A stretch of DNA of 64,000 nt, taken from the NCBI GenBank assembly GCA_964526695.1, contig CAZGJA010000144.1, positions 1 to 64,000 on the forward strand, read 5' to 3'. Below are positions 48,528-57,468 of this stretch, piece by piece (the first letter of the stretch is position 1; each line of letters begins with the position of its first letter). The DNA comes from JABWBH01 sp964526695 (GTDB lineage: Bacteria; Planctomycetota; Phycisphaerae; UBA1845). The notes under the pieces are model-generated. The model was not told the origin of the DNA, made no database searches, and saw nothing but the letters and a program-made list of their open reading frames with translations. The position numbers and the translations under genes are program-made.

Positions 48528-48694
48528 GATTTCGCATCCTGCCGCGGACTGCCAGCGCAGCGCCTCAAGATGAAGCAACGGGCGCCAGCAGAGCCGCGCC
48601 CGTAAAGAAGCGCTTTTCGGCTGCTGCAGTCGCGCTGCGGACCGCTTCCTTACGGGCGCGGATCTGAAAGAAGCGTCGCTCGCGCGGTTTGAGA

Positions 48695-49936
48695 TCACGC
48701 CTGCTCCAGCGCCTTGGGGCCAAGCGTGACGACGCACATGCGGTCGCGCGGGTGCGAGGCGAGGAAGTCGCGAATGTCCGCCACCGTCACCTTGCGCACC
48801 TGGTCCAGCTTCTCCTCCTGCGGGACGGGTCGGCCCCGGTGAAAGAGGTCGTCGGCCATTTCGCCGCAGAGCGATCGCGTGGTGCTGCCGCGCGTTTCAA
48901 CGCGGGCGGTGATTGCGGCCTTGGCGCGGTCCAGCTCCTCCTCGGCGAGGTCTTCGCCGAGCCGGTCCACCTCGCGGAAGAGCGTGCGGTAGGTCTGATC
49001 GCAGCGCTGCGGCGTGGTCGAAGCCCCGAGGAAGATCATCCCCGTGCCGCGCGGCGCCTCGGCCCAGGCGCCGACCCAGTACACCAGCCCCTGCTTCTCG
49101 CGCACCTCGGTGAATAGCCGGCCGCTCATGCCCCCAGCCAGCACGCCGATGAGCACGCGCTGCACCGGGTACTGCGGGTCGGCGACGTAAACGCCCGGGA
49201 AACACAGGCTCATCTGCTCCTGCTCAAGCTCCTTTTCGTGGTGCGTCGTGACGGCGTTGAACTCGACCGGATACGGCGTGCGCCCGCGACGGTCCCGCGA
49301 GCCGAAGCCCGCGAAGTGCTTCTCGAAAACATCGCGCGCCTGCGCGTGCGCGACGGGGCCGGCCACGCTGACCTGCATCGTCCCGCCGGCGGCGACGCGC
49401 TGCCAGAAGCGGGCGACGTCCTCGCGCGTGATCCGGCTGAGCGTTTCCGGCTCGCCGAGTTCATGACGACCGACCACCGACCCGAACGCCTGCCGCGAGA
49501 TGTACTTATCCACCAGTTCCTGCGGATCGTCATCGAGCGCGAGGAATTCCTGCCGGCCCAGCTCGACGCTGACCTCGACCATGTCCTGCGGAAACGTCGG
49601 CGTGCGCAGGAACTCGGCATGAAGGGCGACCGCGGCGTCGAAGTGCTGCGGCAGCACGGTGCAGGAGAACGTCGTCGTCTCCCGGCCCGCGCCCGATCCG
49701 CGAATGGCGCCAAGGGCGTCGAAGGCGTCGGACAGCTCCTTGGCCGATCGCCGCTGCGTGCCCTTGGTCAGCGTGTCCTCGACGATCCGCGCCAGCCCGA
49801 GCCGGTCCGGCGGCTCCTCGCACATGCCCGCCAGCACGCGAATCTCGAAGGTGACGACGTGACGACGCGGCAGCGCCAGCGAGGCCAGCTCCACTCCGCA
49901 ACCCAGGAACTCATGTTCAGCGCGCAAGCCGTTCAC
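48695..49936 (-). CDS. M16 (insulinase-like) protein without the zinc-binding motif
   Basis: A 413-residue protein with two homologous halves of the M16 fold: VNGLRAEHEFLGCGVELASLALPRRHV opens it, then GLARIVEDTLTKGTQRRSAKELSDAFDALGA. In active enzymes the latter reads GLAHxxEHMxFKGT; here both zinc-binding His are lost (Arg and Asp in their place). The C-terminal half (YPVQRVLIGVLAGGMSGRLFTEVREKQGLVYWVGAW) is intact, including the RE-x-x-GL-x-Y block. It is therefore probably a non-catalytic subunit that needs an active M16 partner not present in the window. The GTG at 49936 is used as start; no ATG fits and GGAGGAG lies 12 bases upstream. Confidence 0.75.
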   Translation of the reverse strand: MNGLRAEHEFLGCGVELASLALPRRHVVTFEIRVLAGMCEEPPDRLGLARIVEDTLTKGTQRRSAKELSDAFDALGAIRGSGAGRETTTFSCTVLPQHFDAAVALHAEFLRTPTFPQDMVEVSVELGRQEFLALDDDPQELVDKYISRQAFGSVVGRHELGEPETLSRITREDVARFWQRVAAGGTMQVSVAGPVAHAQARDVFEKHFAGFGSRDRRGRTPYPVEFNAVTTHHEKELEQEQMSLCFPGVYVADPQYPVQRVLIGVLAGGMSGRLFTEVREKQGLVYWVGAWAEAPRGTGMIFLGASTTPQRCDQTYRTLFREVDRLGEDLAEEELDRAKAAITARVETRGSTTRSLCGEMADDLFHRGRPVPQEEKLDQVRKVTVADIRDFLASHPRDRMCVVTLGPKALEQA

Positions 49937-50200
49937 CGTCGTTGAGAACTCCTCCCGGTCCGCTATGCTCTCAAACCTTGGCCTGCGGCAGATTCTGCGC
50001 AGGCGGGTTCTGAGCGTATTCGCCGGTCGCACGACGTGCAAGACATGCCGCGTGACGCAATTCGCCGATGATGAAACGCGAGAAGCGACCGACGCTCGAC
50101 GATTCGATCGCCGCGTTTTCAGCTTTCGGTCGGGGGGCCGCCTGGCGATTCTCAGCGGCGGAGCTTGCGATCGTCGGCGCGGCCGTGGGTGGGCAGCAAT

Positions 50201-52003
50201 ATGGGCTTCGAAATCTGGTTGACATTGGGCTGGGAAGCTTGGGCGACGGCGGCAACCATCCTCGCGGCCTTCATCGTGCTTGCGACCACGGAGATTTCCA
50301 CCGATGTGGTGCTCATCGCCGCGGTCACGCTCCTGTTCGCGACGGGCATCCTGGACGGGGCCGAGGCTTTCGCGGGGCTTTCGAACCCGGGCGTCCTGAC
50401 CATCGCCGTGCTGTACGTGGTGGTGGCGGGGCTTGAGGCCACCGGCGGCAACACGCTCATCGCGGAGCGCTTCCTGGGGCGGCCCCGCTCGGTCACGGGC
50501 GCGCTGACCAAGATGATGTTTCCCGTGACTTTCGTCAGCGCGTTCATGAACAACACGCCGGTGGTGGCGATGTTCCTGCCGGTGGTCAACGACTGGGCCA
50601 AGCAGCATCGCATCAGCGTCTCGAAGCTGATGATCCCGTTGTCCTACGCGGCGGTGCTCAGCGGAACCGTGACCATCATCTCCACCGCGACCAACCTGCT
50701 GGTCAACGGCATGTTGATCAAGCACTCCTATCCTCCGATGGGCATGTTCGAGTTAACGTGGATCGGCATACCCATCACCATCATCGGCACCCTCTTTGTG
50801 ATCGTGTTCAACCGATGGCTGCTTCCGGACCGGCAGGCCGCCAACGCGCAGTTCGGCGATCCCAAAGAGTACTCCGTGGAGATGATGGTCGATCCGTCAA
50901 GCCCGCTGGTGGGGAAGACGATCGAGCAGGCCGGGCTTCGCCAGCTCCCCAACGCCTATCTGGCGCAAATCGAGCGCGATGGGGATATCCTGCCGGCCGT
51001 CGGCCCGCAAGAGGTTCTCAAGGCCGACGATCGCCTCATCTTCTTCGGCGTCGTGGATGCGGTCGTCGATCTGCAGAAGCTCCGGGGCCTCAAGCCGGCG
51101 ACGGACCAGATTTTCAAGCTCGACTCCCCCCGCATCCGCCGCTGCCTCATCGAGGCGGTCGTCTCGGATCGGTGCCCCGGGGTGGGACAGACCATCCGCG
51201 AAGGGCGCTTCCGTTCGAATTACAACGCCGCGGTCATCGCGGTGGCGCGCAGCGGCGAGCGCATCCGGGGCAAGATCGGCGACATCCGATTGCACTCGGG
51301 CGACAACCTGCTGCTCGAGGCGCACCCCTCCTTCATCGAACAGCATCGCAACTCGGGTCACTTCCATCTGGTCAGCCAGGTGGCGAATTCCACGCCGATT
51401 CGACATGAGCGCGCCATGTTGTCGATCGCCATCCTTGTGGGGATGATCTGCCTCTCGAGCTTCTGGGAGGTGAGCCTGCTGAAGGCGGGGATGCTCGCCG
51501 GGGGCGTCATGCTCGTCACGCGATGTTGCACCAGTCGAATGGCGCGCGAGAGCGTCGAATGGAATGTGATCCTGAGCATGTCCGCCGCCTTCGCCCTCGG
51601 CACGGCCGTGGAGGTCTCCGGATTGGCCGGGGCGATCGCCGAGACTATCACCACGACCGCGGCGGGCAGCCCGATGAAGACCTTGATCGCCATCTATGCG
51701 GGCACGCTCATCCTCACCGAGTTGGTGACTCACAGTGCCGCGGTGCTGCTCCTCTTCCCCATCGCGATGAATGCGGCGTCCAACCTGGGCATCCACTACA
51801 TGCCTTTCGTCGCGGCGGTCACCGTGGCCGGCGCGCTGGGATTCGCGGCGCCGTTCGGATACCAGACCCACATGATGGTGTATGGTCCGGGGGGCTACAA
51901 ATTCAGGGATTTCCTCCGCATCGGCATCCCGCTGGACATCGTCTGCGGCGCGACGGCGGTGCTCCTTATCCCCTACGTCTTGCCGTTTACCGCGGCGAAA
52001 TAG
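50201..52003 (+). CDS. SLC13-family permease with two TrkA-C domains
   Basis: A 600-residue membrane transporter of the divalent anion:Na+ symporter (ArsB/NhaD) superfamily. About five helices precede, and five follow, a soluble middle part with two TrkA-C (RCK-C) regulatory domains at about 220-290 (PLVGKTIEQAGLRQLPNAYLAQIERDGDIL) and 305-375. The first membrane half has the conserved MNNTPVVAMFLPV and SGTVTIISTATNLLVNG, and the second NVILSMSAAFALGTAV and AAPFGYQTHMMVYGPGGYKF. The substrate may be sulfate or a dicarboxylate. The ATG at 50201 gives the expected first helix. Confidence 0.88.
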   Translation: MGFEIWLTLGWEAWATAATILAAFIVLATTEISTDVVLIAAVTLLFATGILDGAEAFAGLSNPGVLTIAVLYVVVAGLEATGGNTLIAERFLGRPRSVTGALTKMMFPVTFVSAFMNNTPVVAMFLPVVNDWAKQHRISVSKLMIPLSYAAVLSGTVTIISTATNLLVNGMLIKHSYPPMGMFELTWIGIPITIIGTLFVIVFNRWLLPDRQAANAQFGDPKEYSVEMMVDPSSPLVGKTIEQAGLRQLPNAYLAQIERDGDILPAVGPQEVLKADDRLIFFGVVDAVVDLQKLRGLKPATDQIFKLDSPRIRRCLIEAVVSDRCPGVGQTIREGRFRSNYNAAVIAVARSGERIRGKIGDIRLHSGDNLLLEAHPSFIEQHRNSGHFHLVSQVANSTPIRHERAMLSIAILVGMICLSSFWEVSLLKAGMLAGGVMLVTRCCTSRMARESVEWNVILSMSAAFALGTAVEVSGLAGAIAETITTTAAGSPMKTLIAIYAGTLILTELVTHSAAVLLLFPIAMNAASNLGIHYMPFVAAVTVAGALGFAAPFGYQTHMMVYGPGGYKFRDFLRIGIPLDIVCGATAVLLIPYVLPFTAAK

Positions 52004-52045
52004 CGGCACTCGGCAAGTCTCCCGCAGAGCGTAAAAAACAGAAAG

Positions 52046-52066
52046 GGCGACCCGCGTGGGGTCGCC
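52046..52066. terminator. Bidirectional terminator hairpin
   Basis: A perfect 8-bp stem (GGCGACCC with GGGTCGCC) with the loop GCGTG. On the minus strand it is followed by CTTTCTGTTTTTTAC, a good T-tract, so it ends the 52102-52563 transcript. On the plus strand it lies 43 bases after the permease gene. Confidence 0.8.
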
Positions 52067-52101
52067 TCCTTCTGATCTTCATTCATTCCGACAGCCCGCG
52101 C

Positions 52102-52563
52102 TTAGCAGGGGATGCAGAACGGCTTGCCCTTGCACGTCGGCGAGCAGGCGACGAGGAAGTTGCCCTGCTTGTCGCGGCAGACGGCCTTGATCGTGCTGCG
52201 GCCGAACTTGCGCCACAGCGTGTTCTTCACGCTAGTGGTGCTGTTGGGGTTGAAGTTGGACGAGCGGGGCGCCCACTTCGAGACCTGCGTCGGGTTGATG
52301 CAGAAGACGTTGCAGCCCTTCCCGATCCAGTTCGCAAAGCTGTTCAGCGTCGTCGGCGAGGGGCGCTTGTAGGAAGCGTTGCCCGTCGTCTGGCTGCACA
52401 GCGTGCGGAACGCCGTGATCTTGTTGTTGAAGTTGCTGTAACAGGTCTTGTAGCCCGGGGCGCAGTTGCCGGTCGAGCGGTTGCTCGAGCTGCTGCTCGT
52501 GCTGCCCGTGCTGCGGCTGCGATACGAACCCCACGAGCCGCTACGATACGTTCCACTTGCCAT
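52102..52563 (-). CDS. Small Cys-rich protein of unknown function
   Basis: A 153-residue protein. The first 32 residues are Ser/Arg/Gly-rich (MASGTYRSGSWGSYRSRS, then a Ser run) and contain no signal peptide. The rest has 10 Cys (34, 41, 56, 84, 88, 129, 140, 144, 150, 153) and ends CKGKPFCIPC. GGAGAGAACGA directly precedes the ATG and a strong terminator follows, so it is a real, independently transcribed gene. No family was recognised. The even Cys count suggests disulfides, yet no export signal is seen. Confidence 0.7.
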   Translation of the reverse strand: MASGTYRSGSWGSYRSRSTGSTSSSSSNRSTGNCAPGYKTCYSNFNNKITAFRTLCSQTTGNASYKRPSPTTLNSFANWIGKGCNVFCINPTQVSKWAPRSSNFNPNSTTSVKNTLWRKFGRSTIKAVCRDKQGNFLVACSPTCKGKPFCIPC

Positions 52564-52814
52564 TCGTTCTCTCCATCAAGTGACTTGAATGAGTCGATCG
52601 CACGATCGACGCGCAAGGCATCGGATGAAGCGAAGGGGCACTTTAGTTCCGCGTCGCTTGAGCGGCGGAAAAACTTCAGATTCAGCGCTGCGACCGCGCG
52701 CCGGTCCGCCGAAAATGTCCCGCCGAGCGGCGCGGTATCTTCAAAAGCCGGTGGTTTCGCGAAGTTCCCGCCGACACGTTGCCGCGCCGCGGCCCACCCC
52801 GATAATCCGACGCC

Positions 52815-53531
52815 ATGCGTTTGCCGCGTTTTCATCTTCCGTCGCTGCGCGCAGGCGACTGCGAGCTGACCGGGGACGAAGCGCATCACGCCATAGGCGT
52901 GCTTCGGCTGCGTGCCGCGGCGAAAATCGAGCTGTTTGACGGGTCGGGCGGGCGGGCGCTGGCGACGGTTTCGCACGTGCGCCGCGGGCACGTCGCCGTC
53001 ACCATCGAGAGCGTGCAACCGGCCCCACCGCAGCCGACGCCCCGCGTGATTCTGGCCGTGGCGCCGCCGAAAGGCCCGCGGCAGCAGGTTCTCGTGGAAA
53101 AATGCACCGAGCTGGGCGCGGCGGCGTTTCAGCCGTTGCTAACGGCGAGATCCGTGGTGAAAGGCAGCGACGCGCTCGTGCAGCACTGGCGGCGCTGGGC
53201 GCTGGAGGCGTGTCGCCAGTGCGGCAGGGACCGGCTTCCCGAGGTGCGCCCGTGCCTCGAGTGCACGGCCGTCTTTGACGAACGCCGCGCTGGAGGGCGC
53301 ATGCTGCTTGCGGACACATCGCCGGACGCTGCGCCGCCGTCGGCGTGGGTGAAGGACGCCTCCACGGCGGCGGAGGTGCTGGTGCTCGTCGGGCCGGAAG
53401 GCGGCTGGACCCCTGAAGAGCGGGAGGCCGCGATTCGCGTCGGCGCGACGCGGGTGTCGCTGAGTCGGCACATTCTGCGCGTGGAGACGGCCGCTATCGC
53501 GGCGACGGCGTTGTTAATCGGAAGTCAGTGA
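52815..53531 (+). CDS. rsmE: 16S rRNA (uracil-1498-N3)-methyltransferase
   Basis: Methylates U1498 of 16S rRNA. It has 238 residues, normal length. An N-terminal PUA-like domain (MRLPRFHLPS, then GDEAHHAIGVLRL) precedes a SPOUT methyltransferase domain with the knot motifs VLVEKCTELGAAAFQPLLTARS, VLVGPEGGWTPEE and SLSRHILRVETAAIAATALL. All conserved elements are present. It stands alone. Confidence 0.94.
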   Translation: MRLPRFHLPSLRAGDCELTGDEAHHAIGVLRLRAAAKIELFDGSGGRALATVSHVRRGHVAVTIESVQPAPPQPTPRVILAVAPPKGPRQQVLVEKCTELGAAAFQPLLTARSVVKGSDALVQHWRRWALEACRQCGRDRLPEVRPCLECTAVFDERRAGGRMLLADTSPDAAPPSAWVKDASTAAEVLVLVGPEGGWTPEEREAAIRVGATRVSLSRHILRVETAAIAATALLIGSQ

Positions 53532-53607
53532 GTCGCAAACCGGTTGAGCGGCCGGCCCGATTCGGCTTCCACGCGGTTGGCGGCGGCAGATCTGAAAGGA
53601 ATGGCTC

Positions 53608-54612
53608 ATGCGCATCTCGATCGGGCTTGTGTTGACGTGCTTGGTGTTGAGCGGCGGCTGCCGACAGGGGGTCAACGGAACCCGTTCCGGCTATCTGCGC
53701 GGGCCTGGCGGGAAGCTGTACTATGAAACCCACTATCCGTGGTTCTTCGGCGGTGCGGAGTGGCCCCCGGCCGAAACCGTGGTGCTCCTCCATGGGGGCA
53801 TGATGGACCGCCGGATGTGGGACGAGCAGATTCCTGCCCTGTGTCGCCGGTACCGCGTCGTCGCGTATGACCTTCGCGGATTCGGCAGATCCTCCTCGCC
53901 CACCCTCGGTTACGCGAACGAAGCGGACCTCCACGCGATGATTGAGCATCTGCACCTCGAGCGCCCGCATATCGTCGGCCTCTCCCTGGGAGGGGCGACG
54001 GCCATCGACTACGCCCTCCTGCATCCGGATCGGGTGGCCAGCCTCGTGCTCGTCGCGCCGGGACTGAGCGGTTTCGAGTGGGCGCCGGAGACCGTGGCCA
54101 ATTACTACGACATCATCGCGGCGGCGCGCGATCGCAGCGCCGCGCAGGCCGCCGACCTGTGGCTCTCCCACCCCTACATGCAGCCGGCCTCGAGCAACCC
54201 TTCGGCACGAGAGCGGATTCGGCGCATCCTGGTCGAGAACGGTGCGAGCTGGCTGATGAACCCGCTGCTGGAGCGACCGATGGCGCCGCCGGCCGCTCAG
54301 CGGCTGGGCGAAATCCGGAGCCCCACCACGGTGATCGTCGGCGATCGGGACATCGCCGACATTCAGAAGATTTGCGATCAGATTGTCCGTGAAGTGCCGG
54401 GGGCCCGAAAGGTCGTCGTTCCTGGTGCGGGGCACATCGTCAACATGGAGCAACCGGAGGCATTCATCGACGTATTACTGCGCGCGCTGCGGTCGGCGGA
54501 GATTCACGCCATGCCCGACGCGGCGAACTCTGAATCCGGGAAAGACGCGCCGGCACTGCTGCCGAACGGCTCTTCGAACACGGACACGGGGAAGCCCCCC
54601 GCGACCGAGTGA
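53608..54612 (+). CDS. Alpha/beta hydrolase lipoprotein
   Basis: A 334-residue protein. The signal MRISIGLVLTCLVLSGGC has an LSGGC lipobox. The fold shows VVLLHGGMMDRRMW (oxyanion region), the nucleophile elbow GLSLGGAT (Ser about residue 129), Asp in VIVGDRDIADI and the catalytic His in VPGAGHIVNMEQPEAF. The tail after about 295 is low in complexity. The substrate is unknown. It is followed 27 bases later by the ABC transporter gene, which suggests an operon and an envelope step linked to uptake. Confidence 0.85.
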   Translation: MRISIGLVLTCLVLSGGCRQGVNGTRSGYLRGPGGKLYYETHYPWFFGGAEWPPAETVVLLHGGMMDRRMWDEQIPALCRRYRVVAYDLRGFGRSSSPTLGYANEADLHAMIEHLHLERPHIVGLSLGGATAIDYALLHPDRVASLVLVAPGLSGFEWAPETVANYYDIIAAARDRSAAQAADLWLSHPYMQPASSNPSARERIRRILVENGASWLMNPLLERPMAPPAAQRLGEIRSPTTVIVGDRDIADIQKICDQIVREVPGARKVVVPGAGHIVNMEQPEAFIDVLLRALRSAEIHAMPDAANSESGKDAPALLPNGSSNTDTGKPPATE

Positions 54613-54639
54613 CGGCTCGCTTCTGATGGGAGGAACCGC

Positions 54640-57468
54640 TTGTCGGACGAACTCATCCTCTCGATGACCGGGATATGCAAGCGTTTCGGCGGGGTTGCGG
54701 CCCTGTCCGGCGTCGATTTCAGAGTTCGCGCCGGCGAGGTCCACGCGCTGATGGGAGAAAACGGCGCGGGCAAATCCACGCTCATCCGAATCCTCACCGG
54801 CGTGCATCGCGCGGATGCCGGCGAGATCGTCTTTGAAGGCCGGACGTTTCACCCGCGATCTCCCGCTGAAGCGCTCGCCGGCGGCATCAGCACGATCCAT
54901 CAGGAGCTCAACCTCATCCCCACGTTGTCCGTCGCGGAGAACCTGCTCATCGGACGAATGCCGCGCCGCCGGCTCGGACTGGATTGGCGCGAAACCCGCT
55001 CGCGCGCCCGGCGGATTCTGCTCGATCTCGGTCTCGACGTGGACGTGGACCGGCGCCTCGACGCCTGCTCCACCGCCGTCCGCCAGATGGTGGCCATCGC
55101 CCGCGCCATCAGCGTGCAGTCGCGGCTGGTCGTCATGGACGAGCCGACCTCCAGCCTCGACCGACCGGAGGCCCGTCGGCTGCTCGACCTGGTGCTGCGC
55201 CTGCGGGAAACCGGCGTCGCCGTCGTGTTCATCTCGCACTCGCTGGAGGAAGTGTACGCGGTCAGCGACCGAATGACGGTCCTGCGGAATGGACGGCTCG
55301 TCGGCGTCTTCGAGACCGCCAACCTGCCGCGCGTCGAACTGGTGCGGCACATGCTGGGACGGCCCGAAGCCGGGTTCGCAAATCCGCAATCCGAAATCCG
55401 CAATCCGAAATCCGAAATCTCAAGTCTCGAATCCGAAATCTCAGATGTTGATCCCGAATCGCGGTCCCCGCACGCCTCCCCCTCGCTCCTTTCCGTGCGC
55501 AACCTCGGCCGTCGCCTGGCCGTTGAATCCGTGTCGTTCGACCTGCGCCGCGGCGAAGTGCTGGGACTGGCAGGCCTGCTGGGTTCGGGTCGAACCGAGA
55601 CGGCGCGGCTCGTCTTCGGCGCCGACCGCCCGGACGCGGGCGAAATCGTTTTTGAGGGTCGGCAGCTTCCGCACCGCTCGCCCGCGCGGTCCATTCAACT
55701 CGGCATGGGGTTCTGCCCTGAGGACCGCGCGGCGGAAGGGATCATCCCGGAGCTTTCGGTGCGCGAGAACATCTGCCTCGTGCTTCAGCGGAAACTGTCC
55801 CGCTGGGGCTGGGTGCATCGCGCGCGGCAGCGCCGCGTCGCGGACGAGATGATCCGCCGGCTGGGCATCGCCACATCCGGACCGGAGCAGCCCGTCGGCC
55901 AGCTTTCCGGCGGGAACCAGCAGAAAGTCGTGCTCGCCCGCTGGCTGGCGTTGCAGCCGCGGATTCTCATTCTCGACGAGCCGACGCGCGGCATCGACAT
56001 CGGCGCCAAGCAGGCCGTCGAGTCGCTCGTCGCCGAGCTGTCCGGACAGGGCATGGCCCTGATCTTCATCTCCTCCGAGCTAGACGAGGTTCTCCGCGCC
56101 TGCGACCGCATCCTCGTGCTGCACGACCGCAAGCCCGTCGGCGAGCTTACACGCACGGCGGAGTGGGAGACGGACGTGCTGCACCTCATGGCGGGGGGGG
56201 AAACGCCGAAACGCCAAAACGCCGAAACGTCGAAATCAGAACCCCTCACGCAAGTGAGGGGCCTTTCATCGGAACCCCTCACGCAAGTGAGGGGCCTTTC
56301 CTGCACTCGCCAAACCGTCGAAACACCAAGAGTCGACCCCTGCGAGCGCGGCGTGGAGGAGCAAGAGGTACTCCCGGCGGAGCAGCCCGCGGATTCGCAC
56401 AGGATTGACAGACCGGGCGAGGTTTCGACCCGCCGCTGGCCCTCGTGGACCCTGCCCTTGCTGGCGCTCGTCGCGTTCGTGCTGCTGGATCTGCTCCTCG
56501 TGCCGCGCTTCGGGCATCTGCAATTCCGCGACGGCCGATGGGAGGGCGCCATCGTGCAGATTCTGCGCCAGGCCTCACCGGTCATGATCCTCTCCGTGGG
56601 CATGACGCTGGTGATCGCCCTGGGCGGCATCGACCTTTCCGTCGGATCGATCATGGCGATGTCCGGCGCGGCCGGCGCGATCGCGCTGACGCGGCATGGC
56701 TGGGGCGCCGGGGGCGTCATCGCGGCCGGGCTGGGCGTGGGGCTGCTGGCGGGCGCCTGGAACGGCGCACTGGTCGGACTTCTGCGATTGCCGGCGATCA
56801 TTGCGACGCTCATCCTGCTCGTGGCCGGTCGAGGATTGGCGCAGCTCCCAACGGAGGGGCTGGTCATCACCTTCGAGGCGCCGGACTTCGAGCGCCTCGC
56901 CGCTGGCACGCTGCTGGGACTTCCCCTGCCCATCTACCTCGCGCTCGCCGCGACGCTGCTCGTCGCCGCGATCGCGCGGTTCACCGCGGTCGGCATGGTT
57001 CTGGAGGCCATCGGCGGCAGCCGCGCAGCCGCCTATCTCTGCGGGCTGCGCCTGAGAACGATGGAGTGCTCGACCTACGCCCTCAGCGGTCTGTGCGCCG
57101 CCTTGGCGGGGCTGATCGCCACCGCGGACGCCAAAGCCGCCGACGTGTCCAACTGCGGCCTGTACCTGGAACTGGACGCGATCCTCGCCGTGGTCATCGG
57201 CGGAACGCGCCTCACGGGCGGGCGCATCCGGCTTGTCGGCTCCGTGCTCGGCGCCCTCCTGATGCAGACGCTCACCACGACGCTCCTGATGCTCAACGTC
57301 TCCTTCCCGCTGATGCTCTTGATCAAAGGGGCTGCCGCGCTGCTCGTGTGCCTGATCCAATCCGCGCGCGGCACGGAGCTGCTTGAAAACGGTTTTCGGC
57401 GAGCGCGGATTAGGTGGCCGATGGGAGGCGCGGGCGCTGCGAGTGCTACGCATCGCCCAAGGGGATAA
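54640..57468 (+). CDS. Sugar-type ABC transporter: ATPase fused to permease (RbsA-RbsC-like)
   Basis: 942 residues. Residues 1-510 are a double ABC ATPase of the RbsA/MglA type. The first domain has GENGAGKST (39-47) and LVVMDEPTSSLD, with a degenerate signature; the second has GLLGSGRTET, LSGGNQQ (422-428) and ILILDEPTRGID. After a linker (about 525-600) comes a full RbsC-type permease (ASPVMILSVGMTLVIALGGIDLSVGS onward, about 645-935). In known systems these are separate genes. Two stretches of DNA repeat lie inside: residues 247-280 within ABC domain 2's approach, and the linker. The start is TTG at 54640, supported by GGGAGGA 5-8 bases upstream. No binding-protein gene is next to it. Confidence 0.87.
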   Translation: MSDELILSMTGICKRFGGVAALSGVDFRVRAGEVHALMGENGAGKSTLIRILTGVHRADAGEIVFEGRTFHPRSPAEALAGGISTIHQELNLIPTLSVAENLLIGRMPRRRLGLDWRETRSRARRILLDLGLDVDVDRRLDACSTAVRQMVAIARAISVQSRLVVMDEPTSSLDRPEARRLLDLVLRLRETGVAVVFISHSLEEVYAVSDRMTVLRNGRLVGVFETANLPRVELVRHMLGRPEAGFANPQSEIRNPKSEISSLESEISDVDPESRSPHASPSLLSVRNLGRRLAVESVSFDLRRGEVLGLAGLLGSGRTETARLVFGADRPDAGEIVFEGRQLPHRSPARSIQLGMGFCPEDRAAEGIIPELSVRENICLVLQRKLSRWGWVHRARQRRVADEMIRRLGIATSGPEQPVGQLSGGNQQKVVLARWLALQPRILILDEPTRGIDIGAKQAVESLVAELSGQGMALIFISSELDEVLRACDRILVLHDRKPVGELTRTAEWETDVLHLMAGGETPKRQNAETSKSEPLTQVRGLSSEPLTQVRGLSCTRQTVETPRVDPCERGVEEQEVLPAEQPADSHRIDRPGEVSTRRWPSWTLPLLALVAFVLLDLLLVPRFGHLQFRDGRWEGAIVQILRQASPVMILSVGMTLVIALGGIDLSVGSIMAMSGAAGAIALTRHGWGAGGVIAAGLGVGLLAGAWNGALVGLLRLPAIIATLILLVAGRGLAQLPTEGLVITFEAPDFERLAAGTLLGLPLPIYLALAATLLVAAIARFTAVGMVLEAIGGSRAAAYLCGLRLRTMECSTYALSGLCAALAGLIATADAKAADVSNCGLYLELDAILAVVIGGTRLTGGRIRLVGSVLGALLMQTLTTTLLMLNVSFPLMLLIKGAAALLVCLIQSARGTELLENGFRRARIRWPMGGAGAASATHRPRG
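55378..55445. repeat. AATCCGAAATCCGCA-type simple repeat in the ABC gene
   Basis: Alternating AATCCGAAAT and AATCCGCAAT units, translated as NPQSEIRNPKSEIS and similar. It lies between the two ATPase domains, where a length change is tolerable. Confidence 0.75.
56205..56350. repeat. Repeat block forming the ATPase-permease linker
   Basis: AAACGCCGAAACGCC-type units are followed by two tandem copies of a 30-base unit containing the palindrome CCCCTCACGCAAGTGAGGGG (about 56239 and 56275), read as SEPLTQVRGLS twice. It lies exactly where the stop of an ATPase gene and the start of a permease gene would be expected. Confidence 0.8.

Noticed and set aside
48695..50725. Extending the M16 protein to a start at 50725
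   Set aside because: The added 263 residues are His/Arg/Asp-rich antisense sequence of the SLC13 permease gene.
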